From Fusibacter sp963666805 (lineage in GTDB: Bacteria; Bacillota; Clostridia; Peptostreptococcales; Acidaminobacteraceae), in contig CAXXWR010000003.1 of assembly GCA_963666805.2 (NCBI GenBank), forward strand, positions 496,001 to 560,000: a DNA stretch of 64,000 bases, given 5' to 3'. Below the pieces are notes generated by a model. It saw nothing but the letters and a program-made list of their open reading frames with translations, made no database searches and was not told the DNA's origin. Of this stretch, positions 17,744 through 26,951 are shown piece by piece; position 1 is the stretch's first letter; every line of letters begins with the position of its first letter. Both the position numbers and the translations under genes were made by a program.

Positions 17744-18896
17744 GGATTTGTCCTCCTTTCAAGGTTTTGGTAACAATTTTCAAAGCCCCTTCATCCATAG
17801 AATTGGCAAAGAGAATATCAAATTCAGATTGCTCTAAAATAGACTTACCATAATCTGCTCGATTGCCTTCAAATCTCACAACAAGAGGGACTTGATGCTC
17901 AGTTTCCCTTAATCCTTTTACAATACCAAGGGCAATCGTATCACACTGCATGATTCCGCCAAATATATTGACAAATATGCCCTGAACATTACTATCACTT
18001 AGTATAAGTTCAATCCCTTTCGCCACTTTATCGACATCGGCACTTCCGCCAACATCTAAGAAATTGGCAGGTTGCCCTTTAACATACTTGATGGCATCCA
18101 TTGTCGCCATGGCCAGTCCTGCACCATTTACCAAGCAACCTATATTACCTTCTAATTTAACATAAGCAAGTCCAACTTCACTTGCCGCTTTCTCTAATTC
18201 ATCACTCTCCTCTGACCTTAACCCCTCAATGTCAGGATGTCTAAAAAGTGCGTTATCATCAAACGACATCTTCGCATCTAAGGCAATTAACTCACCTGAA
18301 TGGGTTAATACTAGCGGATTGATTTCTATCATTAACGCTTCTTTTTCATTAAAGCATTGGTAGGTATTGACCATTAAATCAGAAAAAGCAGTCAGTGGAC
18401 AATCCATAAACTCTTGAGCCTGCTTAACATGTGATGCATTTAAAGCTTCTCCCTTATCAAGATCAATTTGAAGAATGGCTTCTTTGTCTACTTGTTCAAT
18501 TTCTACGCCCCCTTCTTGGGACATGATAAAGCTGATGCAGGCTTTTTCTCGGTTAAAAATAAGGCTAAAATAATATTCCTTATCAATCTTACACGCTTCT
18601 TCTAAGTAAACACTTTTAACCATTTCACCCTTTTCATCAGTTTGATGTGTCACAAGTGGTTTATTAAGCAGTTGATCGACAGCATCAATCACACCATCAA
18701 TGCTCTTAACTATTTTAACGCCTCCTGCTTTTCCTCTTCCTCCTGCATGGATTTGGGCTTTAACAACAGCCTCATCACTTTCAATTTTTCTTGCAAACGG
18801 CTCAACTTGATCGGCACTCTGGATTAAGTAACCTTTTGGAATCTTAATGCCGTAAGTTTGAAAAATAACTTTCGATTGGTACTCATGTACATTCAT
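17718..18896 (-). CDS. sucC: succinyl-CoA ligase (ADP-forming) subunit beta
   Basis: 392 residues with an N-terminal ATP-grasp domain (MNVHEYQSKVIFQTYGI, VVKAQIHAGGRGKAGGVKI, IEINPLVLTHSGELIALDAKMSFDDNA) and a C-terminal ligase domain (NGAGLAMATMDAIK, NFLDVGGSADVDKV, NIFGGIMQCDTIA). This is the nucleotide-binding partner of SucD. The ATG has GAAGGAGG upstream. The 480-base leader holds a cobalamin riboswitch followed by two terminators and no evident second promoter, so its expression appears to be under B12 control, which is unusual for this enzyme. Confidence 0.95.
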   Translation of the reverse strand: MNVHEYQSKVIFQTYGIKIPKGYLIQSADQVEPFARKIESDEAVVKAQIHAGGRGKAGGVKIVKSIDGVIDAVDQLLNKPLVTHQTDEKGEMVKSVYLEEACKIDKEYYFSLIFNREKACISFIMSQEGGVEIEQVDKEAILQIDLDKGEALNASHVKQAQEFMDCPLTAFSDLMVNTYQCFNEKEALMIEINPLVLTHSGELIALDAKMSFDDNALFRHPDIEGLRSEESDELEKAASEVGLAYVKLEGNIGCLVNGAGLAMATMDAIKYVKGQPANFLDVGGSADVDKVAKGIELILSDSNVQGIFVNIFGGIMQCDTIALGIVKGLRETEHQVPLVVRFEGNRADYGKSILEQSEFDILFANSMDEGALKIVTKTLKGGQIHEYLGRRA

Positions 18897-18957
18897 GATT
18901 ATCCTCCTTCACTAGACAAAATCAGTGAGTTCACAATAATGTTCTCCTCTGTTTTTG

Positions 18958-18993
18958 AAAAAAAATAGTACTGCAATCAAATTACAGCACTAT
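18958..18993 (-). terminator. second terminator in the sucC leader
   Basis: On the minus strand a 12-base stem (18982-18993 with 18965-18976, two G-U pairs) with a 5-base loop is followed by eight U. It lies about 62 bases before the sucC start codon. Confidence 0.85.
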
Positions 18994-19005
18994 GATAAAG
19001 GCAAG

Positions 19006-19035
19006 AATAAAAAAACCCTTTCTTTAACAGAAGGG
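19006..19035 (-). terminator. first terminator after the cobalamin riboswitch
   Basis: CCCTT (19031-19035 read on minus) pairs with AAGGG (19016-19020 read on minus), extended by two pairs past a bulge, followed by a U-run. This is the probable expression platform of the riboswitch 68 bases upstream. Confidence 0.7.
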
Positions 19036-19102
19036 CATGACAAACTAAGCATCTCGCTTTCGTTTACACACTTCCTCATCCTCGTGAGTTATCACAGCGC
19101 AA

Positions 19103-19262
19103 CTTAAAATGGCAGGTCTCCTGACTTACATCTATCGCATGAACTCCCTTCCCGTTTTTACACAGTGGTTCTGAGCCATACAGATGCTTACAGTGGCGGG
19201 ACCGTGCTGGCATTTCACCAAGCTTCCCTATTAAGTATTTTTGAAAAATACACCATTTAAGC
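19103..19262 (-). promoter_or_regulatory. cobalamin (B12) riboswitch aptamer
   Basis: The minus strand carries the conserved blocks in order: GGTGAAATGCCAGCACGGTC, then CCCGCCACTGTAA, then the B12 box AGTCAGGAGACCTGCC (about 19111-19127). A closing P1 stem pairs 19253-19262 with 19103-19112. This is a class I cobalamin aptamer. Downstream come two tandem terminators and then sucC, so ligand binding would be expected to stop transcription before sucCD. Confidence 0.95.
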
Positions 19263-19285
19263 ATATGAAATTTTGTACTAAGATA

Positions 19286-19314
19286 AGCTTACCCTTTCTC
19301 GCATCCCAAGTCAA
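19286..19314 (-). promoter_or_regulatory. promoter of the riboswitch transcript
   Basis: TTGACT (19309-19314) and TAAGCT (19286-19291) on the minus strand are 17 bases apart, and transcription would start just before the aptamer's P1 stem. Confidence 0.6.
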
Positions 19315-19324
19315 CCCATCTTAC

Positions 19325-19363
19325 AAAAAATTGATAACCCTTATGCAAGTATACATAAGGGCT
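19325..19363 (-). terminator. terminator of the phosphodiester-glycosidase gene
   Basis: Minus-strand stem of ten pairs (19354-19363 with 19336-19345), with a U-run a few bases on, 14 bases after the stop at 19377. Confidence 0.75.
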
Positions 19364-19376
19364 ATCTGGGAAATAT

Positions 19377-22115
19377 TTACTCAGATACTGATGTATCTGG
19401 CACATGTAGTTTGAATTCAATTTTATCACGATTGATCCCTAAAACGACATCGTCAACATCATTGAGCGTGATAAAACGTATGCCTTGTTTCATTTGCATT
19501 GTCGATGTCTCCGCATGATTTGGAGAAATCACAGTGACATCTACTCCTGACTCTCTAAGCGTCTTATAAAAAAGGTCTGATTCTAAAGCATCTTTAAAAC
19601 GAACAGGAGATGACATGTAAACAATCACAGGCTTATCTTTAAGATTCTTCATACGTGCTAAAAGACGGGTCCATTGAGTATAATCATTGCCACGAATAGT
19701 CTCTGATTTATTATTAATGCGAACCAACCAGTGGTTGTCTTTTTCCGTTTCATAATAACGTGTACTAATAGATAAAAGAGTCCAATCTTTAATACTGCTT
19801 TCACTTGGTAATGGCGGCAAAACATCAACTGTTTCACCATTATCAGCTTGCTGATTATTGTCAACTGGGGGTGCTTTTGGACTTGTATTTCTCACATCAT
19901 AAAGTGGCACAACCCCTTCAGATAAATCGTACTCATCAAGCGACTTAAGCTTATTAATAGGTTCAGGTACATCAACAGTAAAGTCTCTGCCTACAACGGC
20001 TGCCACATCATCTATAAGAAGCGTTCCCTTGTCCATTTTGGTTTCAACTGTTTCAACCAAGTAAATTCTTTCAAAAGTAAAAGGTGCTTTCATACTGTCA
20101 GGAAGTTGTGCAGTAAGGTACTTCCACCCTGTCCAATTGACGTGTTCAGCAAAAGTAACATTATAATCAACACCCTCTGCATCAACAATTTTTCCTCTTA
20201 ACCAATGGCTATTACCATAATCGCCAAAAGCCCAAAGACCAATTGATTCTGTGTTAGTCGGCAAAACCATCGGTTGGTTAAATACCATATAGGCCGCGCG
20301 GGTTTCAGTCGTTCCCGTAAAATCATATTCTAAAAGACCTGAACTGACACCATTTTTAGGCACATTCACTTCTTTATATTCGCCTGTTACACTTTCTGGA
20401 TATGACTTAAAGGTCGCAGTTGGTGATTCAAAATCAGCCAATAAAAGTTTTTCAGTTCCAATCCCCACTGTTGTATAAGCCGTTAAGTCATTATATGAGG
20501 CTGCAATGTAGCCATTTTTACCTTCATCACCTGCCGTAAAGGTTTGAGTTTCTGCATCATAAGTTCCAATCGTATCACTAAAACCAAGTGTCACAAGACT
20601 CGGATCAATAGTCACTCTTTTACCCTCTTCTGTTCTCACATAAAAAGTTAATTTTTTAGACTGTCCACTGTCTAAAACCATTGCACTTGGTGAGATTTCT
20701 AAGCTGACCGCGTTGTCATAAACATCAATACTGGTCTGAGCTGACATGCCTTGATAAACAGCAGTAATATTAGCCTTACCCGCTGATTTAGGATAGAATA
20801 TACCATCGGTAATTTCGCCTTGTACGCCTGATACATTCCAAACGACATCATTATATGGAATCGCTAAATTGGAATAGTTGGAATCAATGGATGTCAAATG
20901 AAGCGGAATTCCAGTACCCAATAAAGCATTATCACTCTCTGGCGCAAAGTGAATGGATTCTAAAGTTGGATGATTTGATAGTATTTTTCTAATTGCCAAT
21001 CCCGTATACATTTTTCGTTCTGTCCCATCAGAAGGATTGTTTTTAACAGTTAAGTTACTTTCCCAAGGTGTTTTAACTAGCATTTCAGATGACCCGCCGC
21101 CATCAAAGTTAATTCCCTCATAAGCACCTAAGTCTTTTAAAATTTGAGCCAGTTCAGTTTGAGTCGCTCCCCTATAAGTACTCGTACGGCCATCGACCGT
21201 AATCAAATAAAGGGTCTTTCTATCTTTTGAAATTCCAAGTGCTGTACGTGGTTGTTTTCCTGAGATATTCTGTGAAAAAGTAGCTGGAATTTCACCATTA
21301 ACTAAAATTTGAGCCCCTCCACCAATGGCAAGGTCAATCGAACTTAAATTAAAGTCATAATCCATATTGACTTTATCACCTTCATGGAAGTAAGTAAGCA
21401 TAAGATTGATATTTTGTCCTACTGAGGTAATCACATAGCCATTAGCTGGAATGGTAAAAGGTCCCCCATTAAATCTCAATTCTTGAACGGTACCATCTAC
21501 CACTAGCATTTCAGCAATGTTGTTTTTACCATCGTAGCCATAAGACATAGTCGCCCATGTTTGGTCAAAATAAATAGATCGGTCATAAGTGAGATACGGT
21601 TTATTGATATAGGTGATTTTTAAAGTTTTACTATTACTTTCGTTAATTAAAGTGTTACTTGGACTATTGATATAACCAATAAAAGGTAAGCCTGACTTGG
21701 TAACATTAAACGATGCAAACTCATCATAACCTACACTGGTTGACAAGACTTTACCATCCTCTATCAGTGTCCCCATTGTTGTGTTATTGGCAGTATCAAA
21801 AAAGTCACTGTTAATTGCCGCAACAATTTCCTCTGGATTTTCTGCTTGTGACGCAAGTGAAGATAACTTATCCCTCTGAGATAGATAATCATCTGTTAAA
21901 ATATCCAAATCTATTTGATCGTTAAGAGCAACTGTTAACAATTTAATGTTGAGCCACCCTCCATCAGTAAACTTTTGAAGGGTTTGTTCTGTAACACCCT
22001 TTGCAATAGTCTGAGGTTCCGATTGCCATTCGTAAATCAAATTGTAATCTGCAAATGTTACCGTTGAAAAGAGCATAACCGCTCCCGCCACAAGGGCGAT
22101 AATTTTTTTATTCAT
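19377..22115 (-). CDS. secreted phosphodiester glycosidase (NAGPA) domain protein with Ig-like domain
   Basis: 912 residues with a cleavable signal peptide (MNKKIIALVAGAVMLFSTVTFA). The NAGPA-type domain spans about residues 90-380: INSDFFD, GGGAQILVNGE, TALGISKDRKTLYLITVDGR and the characteristic FDGGGSSEML. A Big-type bacterial Ig segment and a beta-rich carbohydrate-binding-like segment follow; the C-terminal 160 residues may be a separate domain. Related proteins cleave GlcNAc-phosphodiester links in cell-wall polymers. The start is ATG 22115; a GTG two codons earlier is possible. It has its own terminator and seems monocistronic. Confidence 0.85.
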   Translation of the reverse strand: MNKKIIALVAGAVMLFSTVTFADYNLIYEWQSEPQTIAKGVTEQTLQKFTDGGWLNIKLLTVALNDQIDLDILTDDYLSQRDKLSSLASQAENPEEIVAAINSDFFDTANNTTMGTLIEDGKVLSTSVGYDEFASFNVTKSGLPFIGYINSPSNTLINESNSKTLKITYINKPYLTYDRSIYFDQTWATMSYGYDGKNNIAEMLVVDGTVQELRFNGGPFTIPANGYVITSVGQNINLMLTYFHEGDKVNMDYDFNLSSIDLAIGGGAQILVNGEIPATFSQNISGKQPRTALGISKDRKTLYLITVDGRTSTYRGATQTELAQILKDLGAYEGINFDGGGSSEMLVKTPWESNLTVKNNPSDGTERKMYTGLAIRKILSNHPTLESIHFAPESDNALLGTGIPLHLTSIDSNYSNLAIPYNDVVWNVSGVQGEITDGIFYPKSAGKANITAVYQGMSAQTSIDVYDNAVSLEISPSAMVLDSGQSKKLTFYVRTEEGKRVTIDPSLVTLGFSDTIGTYDAETQTFTAGDEGKNGYIAASYNDLTAYTTVGIGTEKLLLADFESPTATFKSYPESVTGEYKEVNVPKNGVSSGLLEYDFTGTTETRAAYMVFNQPMVLPTNTESIGLWAFGDYGNSHWLRGKIVDAEGVDYNVTFAEHVNWTGWKYLTAQLPDSMKAPFTFERIYLVETVETKMDKGTLLIDDVAAVVGRDFTVDVPEPINKLKSLDEYDLSEGVVPLYDVRNTSPKAPPVDNNQQADNGETVDVLPPLPSESSIKDWTLLSISTRYYETEKDNHWLVRINNKSETIRGNDYTQWTRLLARMKNLKDKPVIVYMSSPVRFKDALESDLFYKTLRESGVDVTVISPNHAETSTMQMKQGIRFITLNDVDDVVLGINRDKIEFKLHVPDTSVSE

Positions 22116-22341
22116 AGTCACCTTATACCTTTCTATGCACCACTTTGATCGATGTCTTATTGAATGTCCAATGTGTATTTTTGTGTTGGATTGTGTCGAA
22201 TTTTGTCTGTCTATTTATATAAAATTGCATAAGTCTTCATTTGATTTCATTATACACTTTTTTAATGACTATACGATGTATTTTTGATTACGATATCATT
22301 ACAAATTAAAGTGTTAACGGCAACTCGGTAAAGCATTAACA

Positions 22342-22373
22342 GAAAAAAAGAACACCCTTAATAGGATGTTCTT
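22342..22373 (-). terminator. terminator of the MotA/MotB-like operon
   Basis: Minus-strand stem of ten pairs (22364-22373 with 22348-22357, one U-G) followed by a run of seven to eight U, 11 bases after the stop at 22384. Confidence 0.85.
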
Positions 22374-22383
22374 TTGCCTTTAT

Positions 22384-23328
22384 TTATTGATTTGTGTCAA
22401 ACACGCTGCTGCTATCATCAAGGTATTCGTCAATGATGTTTTGAACATGTGAATCTTTGAGGATAACACTGATTTCAATTCTTCTATTTTGTGCATAAGC
22501 TGATTCTGATTCGCCATTGTTAACTGGGCGATATTCAGAAAATGAACTCGCCATAAAATATTTTCCATAGCGACCTTCTAAATCAGGATTAGACGTCATC
22601 AGATAGTTGACCACGGCAGTGGCACGCTTTGAACCCAGTTCTCTATTGTAAGTCCCAGAACCTCGCTCATCTGTATGCCCTTGGACATTAATAGAATCAA
22701 TGCTATCTCTAATGTCTTGATTTTGTAAAACTTCATCAAAAGCTGTGGCTAATTCATTAAGAAGCTCTTTACCATCCTCTTTAATGGTATAAGAATCCGT
22801 ATCAAAGACTAAACTTTCATTAATGACGATATTACCTGTATCACTAATGGTAACCCTCGGTTGCCCCTGTGCATTGGTTTTACCTAATTTATTTTCAATC
22901 GAATCTTTAACAGCCGTTAAAACATCTAGTCTTAAGACCGCAATCCCTTGGAGTTTTTCTCTGAGTTCACCTAACTCTTGATTGCTCGCTGCAATAATTT
23001 GTTTTTGTGAATCAATCTCTTCTTGAGACAACTTAAGGGCTTTTTGACCCGCTTCAACTTCTGCCATAGTGCTGTCTAAGTCAATTTTTAAAAGTCTTAA
23101 ATTTTCTTTAGCTTGACTGATTTCAGCTTTACTGGCTTCAAGTTGTTGCTGAGTGTCTTCTAGATCTTTCTTCATAAATTCAAGGTTCTTACCAGTGACA
23201 ATATTGTTAATGTACATGATGAACATGACTAAAAACAAAATAATGGCAATGGTTGAAATCATATCGGTAAAAGAGGGCCAGAAATTTTCTTCGCTAGTTT
23301 GACGAGTACGTCTTTTGCGTCCTTTCAT
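22384..23328 (-). CDS. MotB/ZorB-like OmpA-domain protein
   Basis: 314 residues: a basic N-terminus, one membrane segment with a buried acidic residue just before it (FWPSFTDMISTIAIILFLVMF, D22, the expected proton site), a coiled coil of about 100 residues (45-140), and a C-terminal OmpA/MotB peptidoglycan-binding domain (INVQGHTDERGS, NRELGSKRATAVVNYL, NRRIEISV). It pairs with the MotA/TolQ-like gene 11 bases upstream. Such pairs convert ion flow into work: flagellar stators, ExbBD, or the ZorAB motor of Zorya defence. No flagellar or ZorC/ZorD gene is nearby. Confidence 0.85.
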   Translation of the reverse strand: MKGRKRRTRQTSEENFWPSFTDMISTIAIILFLVMFIMYINNIVTGKNLEFMKKDLEDTQQQLEASKAEISQAKENLRLLKIDLDSTMAEVEAGQKALKLSQEEIDSQKQIIAASNQELGELREKLQGIAVLRLDVLTAVKDSIENKLGKTNAQGQPRVTISDTGNIVINESLVFDTDSYTIKEDGKELLNELATAFDEVLQNQDIRDSIDSINVQGHTDERGSGTYNRELGSKRATAVVNYLMTSNPDLEGRYGKYFMASSFSEYRPVNNGESESAYAQNRRIEISVILKDSHVQNIIDEYLDDSSSVFDTNQ

Positions 23329-23339
23329 ATTGACCTCCC

Positions 23340-24281
23340 TTATTTGTTTTTATTTTGTTCTTTAATAGATTCCGATAAATCATCAAAGGTCAATGATAAC
23401 CTTTGGATATTGTTTCTCAATTGATGGTTAAACTCAGCAAAATCATGTGTATTTTCTGAGAATGTTTCAATAGATTTATCAAATTGGTGCATACTCTTTT
23501 CTATAGAGTCTGCTGTATCTCTCATATTATTAGAAGCTGCTGTCAATCTATAACTCATTGCAGATGACATTTCTTCCATAGATGCTGATAGTTCGCCACC
23601 TAATTTTTCAAAAGCAAGTTCAAGTGGTGTTTTTCCATTTTCGTCAACATCAGTCATATCTACAGCTTTATCACCTAAAGTATTATCTAGGTATTCTTCT
23701 GCAACAGCAATATAGTTTTCTCTTGTTTCAGATAAACCAATAAGTACTGTTAAGACATTGACTATGATTGAAGCTGATATACCAAACAAACTGGTTACAA
23801 AAGCAACAGACATCCCATTAATAGAATTGAGTAATCCGCCTGTGATCATATTCACATCCCCCACCATGGCTTCACTGGTATTAGACAGCAATGCCACAAG
23901 TTCTGAAATTGAAAGGGTAAGACCAAAGAACGTCCCAACAAGTCCTAAGACGATCATCAACCCAGATGCTTTACTCACAAATCTTTCACCCATACTCGTA
24001 TTAGAAAGGAATAAACTCATATTCTTATCAACGATTGCAGGTGTGTTAATCTCTTTAATTTTCGCTTTTACAGCTAATTTATAATCATCAACAATGGCAT
24101 TATTAAGCTCTAACTTAAAAATTTCACCTTTCCTGTTTTCATTTTCTAATAAATCATAGGTGAGTTTCATATATTTTGTCTTCACTCTTAAAAGGATGAC
24201 AATAGTGGCAATAAGAATCGCCACAATCAAGCCAACAACTACTTGACCAATGGGATTCATGTTCAAAATCATTTGAATCAT
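23340..24281 (-). CDS. MotA/TolQ/ExbB-like proton-channel protein
   Basis: 313 residues with three membrane segments: one at the N-terminus (about 12-28) and two in the MotA/ExbB core (ASGLMIVLGLVGTFFGLTLSISELV and SINGMSVAFVTSLFGISASIIVNVLTVLIGL). The C-terminal third is helical and polar, a short tail compared with the long coiled coil of Zorya ZorA. It should form the pentameric channel around the MotB-like partner encoded next. The start ATG has GGAGG upstream. The driven process is unknown. Confidence 0.85.
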   Translation of the reverse strand: MIQMILNMNPIGQVVVGLIVAILIATIVILLRVKTKYMKLTYDLLENENRKGEIFKLELNNAIVDDYKLAVKAKIKEINTPAIVDKNMSLFLSNTSMGERFVSKASGLMIVLGLVGTFFGLTLSISELVALLSNTSEAMVGDVNMITGGLLNSINGMSVAFVTSLFGISASIIVNVLTVLIGLSETRENYIAVAEEYLDNTLGDKAVDMTDVDENGKTPLELAFEKLGGELSASMEEMSSAMSYRLTAASNNMRDTADSIEKSMHQFDKSIETFSENTHDFAEFNHQLRNNIQRLSLTFDDLSESIKEQNKNK

Positions 24282-24393
24282 ATTCTAATTCCTCCTCTTC
24301 CTATCTTAATTTACATTTATCTTATCATAGTTATTTGTCGAATATGTGTTTGTAAAGAAATCATAATAATCTCTTAAGGTATCTTTAATAATT

Positions 24394-25293
24394 CTAATGG
24401 GGTTCAGAAACGTTACATTTTTCATTAATCATCGCTATCAATTGACTCTTATTCTTGATAAGTGAGTTGGCACTATCTCCTTCTAAAATATGGTAGTCAG
24501 CGTCTTCAAACAAAGCTTTAAGGGCTTGTTTTTCAGGCATATTCAACTGATGGTCTGAATAGGACTCTATGATATGGACTTTTGATGAATCCACTTTAAA
24601 ATCATCCTTTTCAAAAACAAAATGTAGCCAAAAATCTCTCATGAAATGATAATTAGAGAGCATTATTTCCTTTGGGGTTGTATAGAGCATTTCTTCATAA
24701 AAGCCTTCCCAAAATAAACGTTTTGAGGTATCATCAGGAAATATGTGAAAACTTCGTCTCAATCGTTTGGAGAAACGTTTTAAGAAGCGTTCATAACCTA
24801 AAAAGCTTATAGAGCGCATGAAACTTCTAATCGACTTTTGTTGATTTCTGATCGTACTCTTGCCAACAAGTTTATCTTTGGATAAACCATGTGCAATAAT
24901 CACCTGATCAAATAAATCAGGCTGACGTTTAAGCATTTCCTGTGCTAAAACACTCCCAAAAGAATGACAAAATACATGTATTTTCTCTTCTTCAAGAGTC
25001 TTAATAAAACCAAGCATCTTTTCCGCAAGCTCATTAAGCCCCTCTACCTTAGGGTAGTCTACTGTTATGACGTGAAAATCTTGAGAAAGTTCCATCATAT
25101 ATTCAAAAAAACTAATTCCACGACCCGTTGAACCTGGCAATAATAAGAGTATTGGCCCTTTGCCTGCTTCATAATAAGATACGCCAGCTTTTTCTTTAAG
25201 TTCATAATTGGCCCTAAATGTTTCATAAGGCACCATGTCATTTTCAAGAACATATTGATAATGTTGTCTATTGATCACTTGGGGATTTTCCAT
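24394..25293 (-). CDS. alpha/beta hydrolase
   Basis: 299 residues with the alpha/beta-hydrolase pattern: oxyanion-hole strand LLLLPGSTGRG, then the nucleophile elbow CHSFGS (G-x-S-x-G with Cys at the first position), a helical cap region around residues 140-215, an acid candidate in IIESYSDHQLN, and no clear final catalytic His, which may be H271 in DYHILEGD. No signal peptide. The substrate is unknown. It is monocistronic and divergent from the sensor kinase gene. Confidence 0.75.
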   Translation of the reverse strand: MENPQVINRQHYQYVLENDMVPYETFRANYELKEKAGVSYYEAGKGPILLLLPGSTGRGISFFEYMMELSQDFHVITVDYPKVEGLNELAEKMLGFIKTLEEEKIHVFCHSFGSVLAQEMLKRQPDLFDQVIIAHGLSKDKLVGKSTIRNQQKSIRSFMRSISFLGYERFLKRFSKRLRRSFHIFPDDTSKRLFWEGFYEEMLYTTPKEIMLSNYHFMRDFWLHFVFEKDDFKVDSSKVHIIESYSDHQLNMPEKQALKALFEDADYHILEGDSANSLIKNKSQLIAMINEKCNVSEPH

Positions 25294-25433
25294 AAGGGTC
25301 TCCTTTTCTCTATTCTAACACTCATTATATCATCACTGTTGAGAAAAAAATTTATAATTTTGTTATTTTTCATTAAGAAAAGGGCTAAGAAAATAGGGTA
25401 TACTAAAGGTAAAAGAATTTATAAGGGGTTTTC

Positions 25434-26912
25434 ATGAAAATAAGAACGAAGTTTATCATCGCCCTAATATTGGTCATTATTCTGCCAGCTATTGGGACAA
25501 CACTTTTAACCAAAACAGTCTTTAGCCAAGACATTAAAATTTTTAATGCACTAGATACCTATTATGATATTTTTAATCATTTTTCTGATTCATCTATTCA
25601 ATTTGAGCAGTTTTTAGAGGATTATAAAGATTCACCTGAAAGCATATTGAGTGACGATTTTATCGAACGTGCCGAATCACAAATTGATTCAAGGTATCTC
25701 TATATAGAAATTTATCAAGGCGGAACGCTTTACCAGTCAACTTATGATGAAACGTTAGCCTTTCACTCCATTGTTGAAAATTGGATATATCATTATAGAC
25801 CCGACCATTATCCTAAGTCTTCTTATACTATAGAATCTACTAGTTTTAGAACACCTAATGACCAGCTGATTGAAGTTAAACTCATCGTTAATGGTCAACG
25901 CCTGCGCCTTTCTTATCAAACTTTTGAAGGCATTTTTCTCTTTCTCTATGCAGGACTTAATATTGTCTTTCTTTCCATTTTGCTCTCATGGATTTCAAAT
26001 CCAATTAAGCGTAGTTTAAGAAAACTCACCCTTACTACCAATGAAATTGGAAAAGGCAATCTTGATTTACCACTTGAATACAATGAAAATGATGACTTTG
26101 AACCACTTGCCAAAAGTATAGAAAAAATGAGACAATCTCTTAAAAACTCGTTGGAACAACAACAAATTTTAGAGATTGAAAAAAAAGAAATGATTGCCAA
26201 TATTTCTCATGACCTCCGGACTCCAATTACTTCTATTCGTGGCTATGTTCAAGGTCTTAAAGATGGTGTTGCCCGTGATGAAAAAACCAAGGCTGAATAT
26301 TTTGATACGATTGCCTCTAAAACTTATATGATAGAATCTTTGGTCAATGACTTATCCGTTATATCCAAATACGATCAAAATGGCATGCACCTTAATTTTC
26401 AAACTGTCAATTTAAGATATTTCTTACTCGATTGTGTGGATGAACTCAACAAAGATGTTGCTGCCGTTGGCGGTAACATTATCCTCACTTTTATTATCAA
26501 AGATGTCACCGTTATGGCAGATCCTGAAAAACTCATGCGGGTATTTAGAAATATCATCGAGAATGCTATCAAATATAGGAGCGATAAAGCTCTTGAAATC
26601 ATCATCTTAGTCAATCAAGATGATGACGGTATCCTTATCAATGTATCTGATAATGGCATTGGGATTCCTGCCAGTGACTTAGAGAAGATATTTAATCGCT
26701 TTTATCGTTCTGATAAGTCTCGCAATCTCAATATCAAAGGCAATGGAATCGGTCTTAGCATTTGTAAAGACATTATATTGGCACACGGTGGTAAAATATC
26801 GGCTTCTAATAATTCAGAAGATGGCTTAACGCTTTCGATTAGGCTCAATAGCCGCCATCAAGGGCTTTCTAAACCTCAAGTAAAAGATGAAGAAATGGAA
26901 ACCCATAAATAA
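25434..26912 (+). CDS. membrane sensor histidine kinase
   Basis: 492 residues: membrane segment 1 (about 8-26), an extracellular sensor of about 130 residues, membrane segment 2 (about 168-186), a HAMP linker (about 190-240), a HisKA domain with phospho-acceptor H259 in ISHDLRTP, and an ATPase domain with N box (NIIENAIKY), G1 (DNGIGIP), F box (FNRFYRSD) and G2 (GNGIGLSI). It should autophosphorylate in response to an envelope signal and pass the phosphate to the response regulator 39 bases downstream. Confidence 0.92.
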   Translation: MKIRTKFIIALILVIILPAIGTTLLTKTVFSQDIKIFNALDTYYDIFNHFSDSSIQFEQFLEDYKDSPESILSDDFIERAESQIDSRYLYIEIYQGGTLYQSTYDETLAFHSIVENWIYHYRPDHYPKSSYTIESTSFRTPNDQLIEVKLIVNGQRLRLSYQTFEGIFLFLYAGLNIVFLSILLSWISNPIKRSLRKLTLTTNEIGKGNLDLPLEYNENDDFEPLAKSIEKMRQSLKNSLEQQQILEIEKKEMIANISHDLRTPITSIRGYVQGLKDGVARDEKTKAEYFDTIASKTYMIESLVNDLSVISKYDQNGMHLNFQTVNLRYFLLDCVDELNKDVAAVGGNIILTFIIKDVTVMADPEKLMRVFRNIIENAIKYRSDKALEIIILVNQDDDGILINVSDNGIGIPASDLEKIFNRFYRSDKSRNLNIKGNGIGLSICKDIILAHGGKISASNNSEDGLTLSIRLNSRHQGLSKPQVKDEEMETHK

Positions 26913-26951
26913 TCAATTGGGATTTGTATATCTAACCATAAAGGAGTAAAC

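Noticed and set aside
19076..19264. 62-codon open frame on the minus strand
   Set aside because: It lies wholly inside the cobalamin riboswitch; the sequence is explained by conserved RNA blocks.
22384..24281. Zorya anti-phage system
   Set aside because: Only ZorA/ZorB-like genes are present. No ZorC, ZorD or ZorE is adjacent, the ZorA-like tail is short, and a terminator closes the operon after the MotB-like gene.
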